Both the position numbers and the translations under genes were made by a program. Below the pieces are notes generated by a model. The model did not search any database and was not told the origin of the DNA. It saw nothing but the letters and a program-made list of their open reading frames with translations. 64,000 bases of DNA. It comes from Orbilia blumenaviensis (lineage: Eukaryota > Ascomycota > Orbiliomycetes > Orbiliales > Orbiliaceae). Below are positions 1 to 10,358 of this stretch, piece after piece (the first letter of the stretch is position 1; every line of letters begins with the position of its first letter). The stretch covers positions 124,001 to 188,000 of the forward strand of contig JAVHNS010000005.1 in NCBI GenBank assembly GCA_036872755.1, given 5' to 3'.

Positions 1-61
1 CAATGCTGCTCCCAACACCAACCTCATATCCAACACACACACATATGTACATTATACTTCT

Positions 62-330
62 TCAAACTGCCTACCTACCTACCTAGGTACCTACCTACCT
101 ATCTAGGTACCTAACAGACGGATGGATGGATATATGGATATATGGATATATGGATAGATAAATAGATACAAAGTCAGGTAGATATATGGATGGATCTAGG
201 TCTATTAATACATACATATATAGGTACTAATGTGCTATTTTCAAACTAACAGTTGGTACCACTGCCTACTAGATACTTAGTAAGTAGGTAGTTAGGTAGT
301 TGCCTATATATTCTCGAATACTTTGACCTT
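62..330. repeat. CCTA/GGTA tetranucleotide and TATGGA microsatellite tract
   Basis: CTACCTACC runs with embedded ACCTAGGT/GGTACCTA palindromic cores occupy about 70-115. They are followed by GGATGGATATATGGATATA repeats to about 200 and GTAGGTAG units near 285-300. The same TACC/GGTA family recurs as a perfect palindrome at 41075-41100 and in weaker form near 1120, 18490 and 58780. It looks like simple-sequence expansion rather than a mobile element. Confidence 0.8.
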
Positions 331-340
331 TCTGGCGTCC

Positions 341-342
<2 letters not shown>

Positions 343-377
<35 letters not shown>
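343..377. repeat. 35-nt poly-T homopolymer
   Basis: This is an uninterrupted run of 35 T residues, the longest homopolymer in the window. Shorter runs of 22-23 T lie at 30449-30470, 35090-35111 and 59179-59201. The exact length in an assembly is unreliable for runs this long. Confidence 0.9.
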
Positions 378-380
<3 letters not shown>

Positions 381-3306
381 TGATTCTGATCTATTCGCAA
401 TCAATCAAAAATAAAAGTATGATGAGGATGATGATAATGATAATGATGACGACGATGATTCACTTGCTGACCCTCTTCGATCTATCTGGGGGGTATCAAT
501 GGTGAAATGATATATGCCTGTCCCGTCTGGCTTGCCCTGAGACCGGGCTATTCCTGATGTTTAACGTTAGCCTTGGGGGCGAAAGACGCATCTGTTACCT
601 GCAGGGGAGCGGAGCACACTGGGTCTTCCCCTCCCTTCCCCAATAAATAGCCCACTCGCTTCACATCGACATCTCCACAATTGGCATCTTGTTCGTTTTA
701 TGTTTATCAGTATACATTACTCCGTACATGTACTTACAATATACCTACCTATATCCAAACCGGGATGATGCTCTAATACAGTGATTAGGCGAGGCTCTTT
801 CCCCGCTGAGCGCTGGTACTCTCTCTCCCTCTTTTTTTCCTCTTCTCTCCTCGAGCCCTCTCACTCAATCACTCCCTCTGTTGAAAGCCTTGTTTGAAAC
901 ATTTAAGCTATTTTCAGGACCTAGTTTACGCTTTAACTAAATTTCTCCTTTCTTATATCGTTCAAGACGCACGCGCTGCTCATCTATTTAAGTCCATGTG
1001 CCCTTCCCGAATTCCCATCGGACTCATCATATGCCTACATACCTAACTTTAGTACCACTTGGGTAAGTATTAACTTGGTTAAAACAATAACTTTGGTAAC
1101 GACCCAGGCAAATCGACAGGTTATACCTACCTACTTACATACTTTACTAGGTATACATATACATATATATACCTGTATACGTACTCCAGTTCCTGCTTGG
1201 GATCGTGGGCTAATTCAAGCCCTATCCTATTCTTGTATGTATCAAACATACAACCAACCTCTTCCTCCACATCTCGCTGTCAAGATCAAAAGGGTAGTCC
1301 AAGTCCACATCTGTACCGGTTCCGGGGGTCTAGAAGCCGCGGTAATCCTTACCCACATTTCCACCGAATTGGGGCAAAATCAGGGAGCAATTGCAGCCGA
1401 ATCCAACTAGTTCGCAAACACATTATCCCTCCCACCCATCACTTCACCTTGACATCATTTGGGTGACAGGCTGGGGTAATCAAGTGAGAAGTTGGTTCGA
1501 GGGTTGCGGGTGCCGGGACGCAATTAACAATCGATCGTAGTTACATAGCCATCCGCACGATTGTTTCTCTTGAGAAGTGATTCATCAATCGGGTTCGATT
1601 TCTGGATATACCTACACCGCGCACCAAGTCTCTAAGTACTCACTGAACCTTAAGTACTTATACATACTGCCGCCCTGCTAAACCGGGCTGGCCAGCCAAG
1701 GCATAACAAAGGTGGGTCTTATTTTCTCTCTCTCCCACTCTCACGATCATTGCATTCATCCATCCCGGTACCACTACTACCTACAAATCACAAATTTGTG
1801 AATACAACGTCCTACTACTTTAAGTAGTCATTGTTTATATCACTTTCAAACCTCTTCCCTTTCTTCCGAAGCACATCTCTTTTTGTTGCTTTCTGGTTGT
1901 TTTCCTTATCTCCTTTCGAAGGAACTGAAGCGGCGGCTACATCAGAGCTCTGATCAATTAAACACCATCCGTTGATTCGTTTGTACATCCACAGTACGTA
2001 CTTCTTCATTTTACCTGTGCACGTTCGTATATTTTATTATTTGCGTCTGTCTGTTTCCATCCATCCCACCATCCACAGCCGAATGTTTCCTCCCCTCCAC
2101 CAATCCCTCGATCCATCCCTCAGCAGCTAGCGATTCGAGCGTAATTTGATCGTAAGAGCGCAAAGGCCACTTGGAGCCAGAGCGTTTCGCCAGATAATCG
2201 TTCAAACAGCATCGTCGGTCTGTCCCCAAGCGCAAAGCGTTATCAGGCGCAAAAGGTCGAACCTCGGCGGGCCTCATCACCAAAGGAAAAAACCGCTCGG
2301 GTCCAAACACTTGACAGGTGGTTGGTTTCCCTCTCCGAAGCCCCCCCCTTCCACTCGCACTCGAGTTCCACTTGCAGTTCCACTTCCTTAATTCCTGTAA
2401 AGTAAAGTCAGGTAGAGTGAAGTCAAAGTGCTTCGCTTTCCTTCCCTTTCGTGGCTCTCCCCTCCCGGCTGGCCCCCCAGCTCCCAGCTCCCTTTCATCC
2501 AAGGCCAAGGTTCCCCTCGTCGCAACCTCATCCTGTCCGCCGTCTTTGGTCATCAGGTTTGGGCTAGCGACAGTTAAGTTTTAGCCCTGCGTTTCCGGGG
2601 CATGTTCGCTACCCTTCTGTGGACGCTAGCTGAGATTCACCGCCGCCTGCTTTTGGCTGACTGGCTGGTCTGACTGGCCTCCTTGCTTTTTGAATCCTCC
2701 TCCTCCTTCTCTTCGCTGCTGCCGCTGGGTTTCCTCCAGAGGTCATCCTGACTTTTGGGCAGCGACCGCCGGCGTAATATATTCTTTATTCGACAATCCC
2801 TACCACTTAACAGTGAATTCATTTCCTGTAAACCTGAGGTTATATACATATTTCCAAGCCCACCTGTTGTTGTTTGTAGTTCTGTTTTTCTTTTTCTTCT
2901 TTTCTTCTTCTTCTCCCTCTTCTCCAAGAAATCCCGGAAGGAATCTACTTAATTAACCATAACCCGTGGCTCTGTAGCAGTGTGTCAATCCAGCATCAGA
3001 AGGGACAGCGCCTGACAGCTTTATCGGAGGGGCTTTCAGCATATCTGCGTTCCATTCTCCTCTAGTAGTTAACCTACCCACCAATCTGCTGAGACCTGGA
3101 ACTCCTGAAGGGTCCTCTCGGAGAACACCGTCCTCAACGAACCTACCGGCCGCCTATGTGCCCTGAAGGCGGTTGCTCCATCCTCAAATAGCACCTGATC
3201 TCTCCCTCAGATCGTTTGTCGCGATATCCCTCAGCTCCCGTCGAGAAGCTGCGCCGCTCCGACAACACAAACAACACAGCCTGTCGTCACAATTCTGAGT
3301 CCCGAG

Positions 3307-6300
3307 ATGTCTGCTGTGCAGCAACAGCAGCCGCCTCATCATCACCATCATCACCACCACCACCAGCCTCACCATTATCAGTCGGCCATGTCCTCGCAGC
3401 CACAAACTCCAGCCTCGCCAGGAAGTGTCCAAAGATCGCAGTCCACGCGTACGGCGCATGTCAGACAGTCATCCATTAGCCGAACGCAGCCATCGGCCGG
3501 TCGATCTGAAGGCTATCAGCATTCCTCCCGAAGGGACCCCGATCAACACTCGACTCGCATGCAACCACCACCCGCTTCCTACGAGAGACGACCCGACCAC
3601 AACAGACAACCTTCAAATATGTCCGACGCTCAGGGTTCTATAGTGGGGACCCCTGGATCCGTCGATGAAGCCGGGAGATCCTCCCAGAAGCCTCGGAAAA
3701 CCACGCTTCAGGGGGTGACAGGGACCTGGGTCTTGGGTAAGACCATAGGAGCCGGTAGTATGGGAAAAGTGAAGATTGCAAGGAAAAGCGATGGATCCGA
3801 ACAGGTAAGCTTTAGGGATGATAATATGGCGTTCGTTTTTCATTTTATTATTTTATAAAAGGGTTAGAAATAGGTCTTCAAGACTAACCGTCCCCTAGTG
3901 CGCCGTCAAGATAGTTCCTCGGGGAGGCACGGAAAAGGATCACTCCAGCAGGGCGCCGAGAGATGAATCGAAGGAGATAAGAACAGCGCGTGAAGCCGCT
4001 ATTATGACCTTGCTCGACCATCCTTATATTTGCGGAATGCGTGACGTCGTCAGAACCAATAATCATTGGTATATGATGCTCGAATACGTCAACGGCGGCC
4101 AGATGTTAGATTATATTATATCTCACGGGCGGCTGAAGGAGAAACAAGCTCGCAAATTCGGACGACAAATCGCAAGCGCCCTAGACTATTGCCATCGGAA
4201 TAGCATTGTTCACCGTGATCTAAAGATCGAAAATATACTCATATCGAAGACGGGTGATATTAAAATAATCGATTTTGGGTTGTCGAATCTCTTTTCCCCA
4301 CGGTCCTTACTCGGCACATTCTGCGGATCACTATACTTTGCTGCTCCAGAACTGCTCCAGGCGAAACCGTACCTCGGCCCAGAGGTAGACGTGTGGAGTT
4401 TTGGCATCGTGCTCTACGTTCTTGTCTGCGGCAAGGTGCCCTTTGATGATCAGAGTATGCCCGCCTTGCACGCAAAGATTAAACGCGGAATAGTCGATTA
4501 CCCAGCCTGGTTATCCCAAGGTACGCAGTCGGAATCACCGATTTCACCTGAACCTTTCTTCAGACTAACTTATTCGTTTCCTATAGATTGCAAGGGACTA
4601 TTATCGAGGATGTTGGTTACCGACCCCCGACAGCGTGCTACTCTCATGGAAATAATGCATCACCCATGGCTGAATAAGGGTTTTGATGGGCCACCCAAGA
4701 ACCATCTTCCCCACCGGGACCCCATCACTCTTCCCCTTGACCCCAACGTTATCCTCGCTATGACAGGATTCGAATTCGGCAGCCCCGAAAACATCCAAAG
4801 TCTCATGACGCGAGTTATTGAATCTGACGAATACCAGCAAGCGGCAAGACTGGCGATGAAGGAGAATGCTGCTACCCCGAGTGTTCAAGAAAAGAAGAAG
4901 GGCTTTCAATTTGATTTCTACAAACGTAGGTCATCTACAAGTTCAAGAGATGCACTGTCAGCGCCTAGTGCGGAAGCCCTCTCGCATCCCTATACGGACC
5001 CCTTGAGCGCATTCCACCCTTTGCTATCAGTGTATTATCTTGTTCGAGAAAAACAAGAACGGGATCGGAGATTGGAGCTTAGTACAGCCGAGGCCAATAC
5101 AGCGCAGGCATTGTCTGGAAATAGCACTACACCCCATGAAAACCCGGAGAGGGCTCTTCAAGTTCCCGTTATACCTCTCCCTGAGATAGCACACACCAAT
5201 GATACAAGCTACGATGCTAAAGGGGAGCCCTCCTCACCATCCAGGACACGACCCCGGGCTAGGACACATGGAGACGAAGAACTTGCAGATTCTGTGAAAC
5301 AAATGAGTGTTTCTAACCAAGCTGCACCACCCTCGCAACCGGCTCCAACCGTTGACTCCATAAAGAAAGAGAGTACAGCCGCTAGTTTGTTGCGACGATT
5401 TAGTACTCGTCGCCACTCTCACAAGCCTGACTCTAAGGCTCCTGCTACCCCGGTAGTTACCGTTCAGAGCTCTGGTGCTAGCCCGGCAACCTCAGATATT
5501 ACAGTGCCTCGGAAGAGCCTATCTGTTAGAAGGGCAAGAGATACTGAAATGGGCGGCTCACAGCCGAACCAACAACAATTCCTAAGTCCAGATGCCGCCC
5601 AATTTGATACGAGCAGCTCTACTTCATCGAAGAAAGGGGCGAAGCTTAGTCGATCCACGAGCGTTTCCGAGGCTGACCACCGAAGAAAGAATGGACTTGC
5701 GCCAAAGGCAGGCGAATCTCAGACACCTCACCTCACTTCTAAGGGATTTGAGAGACCACTGTCGCTCAGCGGCCGGCCGGGCTCTGCAGGGAAGGCAACC
5801 GCATCGAGAGCCAATTCAACAGGGCATTCTAGAAGGGAATCATACTCGTTCAGGCGAATACGGCGTGAGGAGCCGTCTACTGTACCGATAGATGTGCCCG
5901 AAGAGACGGATGCCGACATGGCTTCCGCGGGAAGCACTGAGGCAGTCGGCGCCACTCCATCTATCGACCACGTGAAGCCGATATTCCTCAAGGGGCTATT
6001 AAGTGTCTCTACTACAACGAGCAAGCCCCCACCTGCAATTCGTGCCGATCTCATGAGAGTACTCAGAGAAATGGGGGTCGAGTTTCGGGAAATCAAGGGC
6101 GGTTTCTCCTGCACACACAAACCGAGTATCGATCTCGCAACCGTCCAAGACAATATACCTCAGTCTCCAGAGATGCTTGCTACCGCACCGTCATCACATC
6201 GTAGAAAATTGTCGTTCGGCGGGACGAGCGCTATGAGTGCTTCGATGAAGCGCCGAACAAAGGGCGAGAATACGAATGATCTGTCGGCTGAGAGCATGAC

Positions 6301-6549
6301 GGACCCTTCCAGTCAAATCCAATCAGAACTCGGCGGAAGCATGATTCTACAGTTCGAGATCTATATTGTCAAGGTGCCTTTGATGAATCTTTACGGTATC
6401 CAACAGAAAAAGATTGCCGGTATGCTTTGCCTTTAAGATGAAGACCCAAAAATTTGAACAATGGAAACATAGCTAACCCGCATCTTACAGGGAATTCATG
6501 GTCGTATAAGAACATGATTACGAAGATCATTTCAGAGCTAAGGCTGTAG
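3307..6549 (+). CDS. KIN1: KIN1/KIN2-type serine/threonine protein kinase (PAR-1/MARK family)
   Basis: Four exons: 3307-3804, 3899-4520, 4587-6419 and 6491-6549, giving about 1003 residues. All junctions are GT..AG and phase-consistent. The N terminus has a nine-histidine tract. The kinase domain starts near residue 139 with glycine loop GAGSMG, catalytic Lys170 (CAVKIV), HRD 271-273, DFG 291-293 and an APE motif at 315-317. A long Ser-rich linker follows. The C terminus, completed only by the last 59-nt exon, reads NSWSYKNM..IISELRL, the signature end of a KA1 membrane-binding domain. Family members act at the plasma membrane at growth sites, in polarity, exocytosis and septation. The 66-nt second intron (4521-4586) is a multiple of three and stop-free, so a naive translation reads through it and inserts 22 residues into the kinase domain. 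The start follows a pyrimidine-rich leader, and I saw no better upstream ATG. The identification is firm. Which yeast paralogue (KIN1 or KIN2) it equals is not meaningful. Confidence 0.95.
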
Positions 6550-8086
6550 AATGGCTTCTAGCGATACTTGATATGGTTGCTCTACGGTCATCAAAAAAGT
6601 GAGAACTCTTTATCTAATGAGCATTAAACGGATCAGATTCTGCTCAGAAAGGAGTCCTGTTTCCTTACATTAAACCAAGCATCTCGGACGAGAACCAAGA
6701 TCACCCCTTCCAATGAACAGCATTCTTGATGTTAAAGACTTCAATGGTCTTCTTTTCCCTGCATCTCCAACAGAACCTCGAAATTATTCAACTAGTTGAT
6801 CATAATTTACTTGATATCCCCGGCCTGTTTATGAGATATAACGACCTTTCCTATCAGCCAGCCAGCCAGTCAGATATTACTTCAATCCAGGTTCCGTAGA
6901 ACCTAAAAATAATGAGACGGACCGCATGAGATATGTGAAAATGCCGGCGTCGAATTCATACCCTCGTTTTTTCGGTTTTTTCCTCCTTTTTTCTTAAACA
7001 AAAACTTTCCCCTTCATCCAGTGTCCTTCCTTCCCGGCCTTTATTTTCGAGCAGCAGCCCGGTCATGAAGATATACATACTACTAGTACTTATTATTTTT
7101 TCTTCTGCTTCTCCCCAATGTAATATGATACGAAGATTTAATGACGAGGGGTTCATTCGGTGTGGTTTTAATGCGTGCGATAGACTTGTTTTCGAACGAG
7201 GGGTTTTTGTCGGTTTGCGTGTATTCTTTTTGATTTTGCAATGGCAAGCACCGCTCCTTCACCATGGTCATCATCATCAAGATGCCGGCCCTGAGGGCCG
7301 GGGGAGAGAGAACATGAACCTCTTTTATATATTATTCGTTTGTTGACTTGAGTATATACCAGTACCTAATGTACCTCTTCCTATATATACTTACGCAGAT
7401 ACTATCATTGTAATGCCGTATGGAATTTGAATATATATGCGGTACCCATTATTAGTAAGAATACAAGAACCTGGTTGTTGTCCCGTTGTAGCAGACCCTC
7501 ATTTTCGATATGTACGACGGTGCACGGCTGTGTCGCACAGCTGGCTGCAGGTTCCATACGCGAAGGCTGTTCGAAGCTGAAGGCTGGCAGGAATTTGAAG
7601 GAGCGTATGCGTAGGCTTAATGAACGAGGGTGAATTGATACGACCAGATGGAGATAATTATAATCAGGCTGGGGGTACCGTTTTGATGGTGATTGGCCTG
7701 GCCTTGCCATAGTGCATCCAGGTGTGGCGGTGTGGGCAAACGTTTTGTTCATCCCGCGTTTCTATATTCTCCTTCTTCCTTCTCCCTTCCATCTCGTATA
7801 CCCTTCAGCATCATCCCTCATCATCACATCGACTTCTCGGCTTCACCGCCTTCTCCGCTGCTTCTGTTCGTTCGCTCACTCACAGGTTTCCAGTCGTGTA
7901 TACTAGTATAATCACAAAAGTCCTCCATCTCGGCCGACTCCTCCCTTATCCCTGCTCTGCCCTGTCCAAAGGTTGGCCAACGTCAAACCCCACGCCCGCC
8001 CTTGTTCCTCCACCACACCCGACCCTTCACCAGCCCTCCAAGCTCCCCCAGATTAATTTCCATCATCATCACCATCATCGACCAGG
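6550..8086. other. Intergenic region between KIN1 and RCD1
   Basis: No gene is recognisable. The first half is presumably the KIN1 3' untranslated region. A small inverted arrangement GGCC(ct..)GGGCC lies near 7285-7300. From about 7750 the sequence turns strongly C/T-rich (TTCTCCTTCTTCCTTC, TCATCATCAC), typical of a promoter/leader in front of the Caf40 gene. Confidence 0.5.
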
Positions 8087-9395
8087 ATGATGCAAAGTTC
8101 GCTCCAGTTTACTAGCACGCATCAGGCGTTCTCCCACGACCAACAGGGATGGCTGCAGACTCAACAACAGCAGCAACAACAACAACATCACCTGCAGCAT
8201 CCGCAGGCTCAGCTTCACTCGCAGCAATCTCAGCCTGGTCTCTATAACCTCAATGCACGCACCCTCATCAATGCCAGCCAGTCGCAGCAGCAGCAGCAGC
8301 AGCAGCATGTTCAGCAAGCCCAGCAGCAGGTCGGTGTTAACGGTGGGGCAGCGGCACTGATGAACCAGATGCCTGCGCAGATCCGAGTCTCCGAAGAGGA
8401 GCAGAAAGTCTACGGCTGGATCATGGAACTGGTCGCTGGAGGATCACGCGAGCAGGCTCTCCTAGAACTCTCCAAGAAGCGAGAGCAAGTCGATGACCTT
8501 GCTCTCCTCCTTTGGCACTCGTTCGGTACGTTCTGCCTCTCCCCTTTACTACACGTCTCTATCTCCGATTACTAACGCTGCAAACTTCTATAGGTGTCAT
8601 GGCAGTTTTGGTCCAAGAAATCATATCAGTGTACCCGCTCCTCAATCCCTCCTCACTGACCGCCGCTGCCTCGAACCGGGTTTGCAACGCCCTTGCGCTC
8701 CTCCAGTGCGTCGCTTCTCACAACGATACCCGAAACTTGTTCCTCAATGGTACTATAAAACCTTCCTCCACGTCACTGCAAACTTTTCCTTGCTAACGCT
8801 ATATAGCTCATATCCCTTTGTTCCTCTATCCATTCCTCAATACCACGTCAAAATCCCGGCCTTTTGAATACCTCAGACTTACGTCTCTCGGTGTCATCGG
8901 CGCCCTTGTAAAAAATGACAGCTCCGACGTCATCAACTTCCTCCTGTCGACAGAGATCATCCCCCTCTGCCTTCGAATTATGGAGACCGGTTCAGAACTC
9001 TCCAAAACAGTTGCCATATTCATAGTCCAAAAGATCCTTCTCGACGACACCGGGCTCCAGTATATCTGCCAAACGTACGAGCGGTTTTATGCTGTTGGTA
9101 CCGTCTTAAGCAATATGGTCAATCAACTCGTTGAGCAGCAGACGGTTAGGTTGCTCAAGCACGTTGTCCGATGCTTCCTGAGGTATTTAATCTTGTGTTT
9201 TCTCGAAACCGGACGTCTTACTAATAGGTATACAGGCTCAGTGATAATCCGCGTGCCCGCGAGGCGTTGAGGCAATGTCTCCCCGAGCCACTACGGGATG
9301 CCACATTCTCCGGCGTCCTCCGTGATGACCAAGCAACAAAACGCTGTCTCGCCCAACTCCTCATCAACCTTTCTGATTGTGTAGTCGAACAATAG
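8087..9395 (+). CDS. CAF40: CCR4-NOT complex subunit Rcd1/Caf40 (CNOT9)
   Basis: Four exons: 8087-8525, 8594-8749, 8807-9182 and 9236-9395, encoding 376 residues. Introns are 53-68 nt; the first two carry CTAAC-type branch points near 8571 and 8792. Residues 1 to about 95 are a low-complexity Gln/His-rich extension with CAG/CAA runs. The remainder is the conserved Rcd1 armadillo-repeat domain: [20 protein letters not shown], then [46 protein letters not shown] and the terminal [12 protein letters not shown]. Caf40/CNOT9 is a core, non-catalytic scaffold of the CCR4-NOT deadenylase that docks mRNA-binding partners through its concave surface. Two adjacent ATG codons open the frame, and I chose the first. 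The Q-rich head is common in fungal orthologues but its length here is variable-repeat sequence, so it should not be trusted as fixed. The identification is firm. Confidence 0.95.
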
Positions 9396-9812
9396 TCTCT
9401 ACTATTCATCTACACATCAGCCTAGGGGGGGCTTTTTTCAGACCAGTGCAAACCCGACTACTACCACTACTACTATATGATAAGACATACAGGGTTTCCT
9501 GAACAAATTACGACCACTACCCGACTTCCAACACACATACATGATGTCAAAAGCGATTATTTTTCCCGGATACCCCATGTCAGACTTTTTTCCTTTCATT
9601 TTATCACCTACTATATAATAACTCCATGCCCTTACTCTCTTTCTTATGGTCTTTTTTTTATACATACACGGAATTCTCTGGCGTCAGTTGTAACGGTAGA
9701 CATGTCGACTTCGAGGAAAGGATCATGCATTTTTCTTTTGGCCCCCTGCCTCACCCGCTAGCTTATATAATCTATATCCTTAATTGCTTCAGCATCTCCT
9801 TTCCCCTTCTTC

Positions 9813-9848
9813 TTTCCCTCGTCCTTCCTCTTTCCCTCGTCCTTCCTC
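9813..9848. repeat. Tandem duplication of an 18-bp pyrimidine unit
   Basis: The unit TTTCCCTCGTCCTTCCTC occurs twice head to tail, followed by the start of a third copy. It lies about 420 bp past the RCD1 stop. It is simple-sequence slippage and no function is implied. Confidence 0.75.
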
Positions 9849-10348
9849 TTTCCCTTGAGTTTAACCCCCCGTTTCATGAAAAGAGAGCAACGGTGTTACT
9901 TTTTTCCCTGGCGGGTTCGGCGGGCAATGTCATTCAGACATGAAGGATCACCTCGTTGTTTATATTCTTGTATAATACTTTCGCGTAGCCTTCTAATTAC
10001 CCTTACTTACTCAAATACGTCCTTACCTTACTTCACGCACCCCCTCTCTCCCCACGCGTTTTCAGTTCAGGCGGAGTCAGGAGCATTACTATAATGTCAA
10101 AACAATGTTGGTAATCATCTAACACTTTTGGGGCTCCGTCACACAAGCGCTGCCTGTATAGCTGCCAGCTTATAGCTCGATTAGAAATAGGAAGCCAATA
10201 CTAGTAATTATATTTCACTACTACCGATGATATCTCAGTACTCAGATGGGGTAAAGTATGATTCGGCATTAGGCGGTTAGGCGTGCCTGACGTTCGTATC
10301 AACTATCTCTCAGGTTCTAGGTTTATTCCACCCGTAGTCTAGAAAATT

Positions 10349-10358
10349 TGGTATCAGA
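10349..10358 (+). other. Possible retrotransposon primer-binding-site relic (TGGTATCAGA)
   Basis: TGGTATCAGA followed by AC matches eleven of the twelve bases of the classic LTR-retrotransposon primer site complementary to the 3' end of initiator Met-tRNA (TGGTATCAGAGC). No reverse transcriptase, integrase or second LTR was recognised nearby. At best this is a solo-LTR-plus-leader fossil, and a chance match is quite possible. Confidence 0.25.

Larger units (their letters stand above)
1..3306. other. Intergenic region and probable KIN1 5' leader, repeat-rich
   Basis: I see no convincing gene here. The left 330 bases are built from CCTA/GGTA tetranucleotide tracts and TATGGA repeats, followed by a 35-nt poly-T run at 343-377. 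Scattered TACCTACC/ACCTAGGT motifs continue to about 1150. The open frames on both strands are short, in overlapping frames, and carry no recognisable domain. From about 2870 the sequence becomes pyrimidine-rich (CTTCTTCTT tracts), as is common just upstream of fungal transcription starts. The last few hundred bases are therefore probably promoter and leader of the kinase gene that begins at 3307. No transcription start can be fixed from sequence. Confidence 0.6.

Noticed and set aside
2011..2553. 180-codon minus-strand frame upstream of KIN1
   Set aside because: Low-complexity charged sequence, overlapping frames on the other strand, and located in the probable kinase promoter; no family resemblance.
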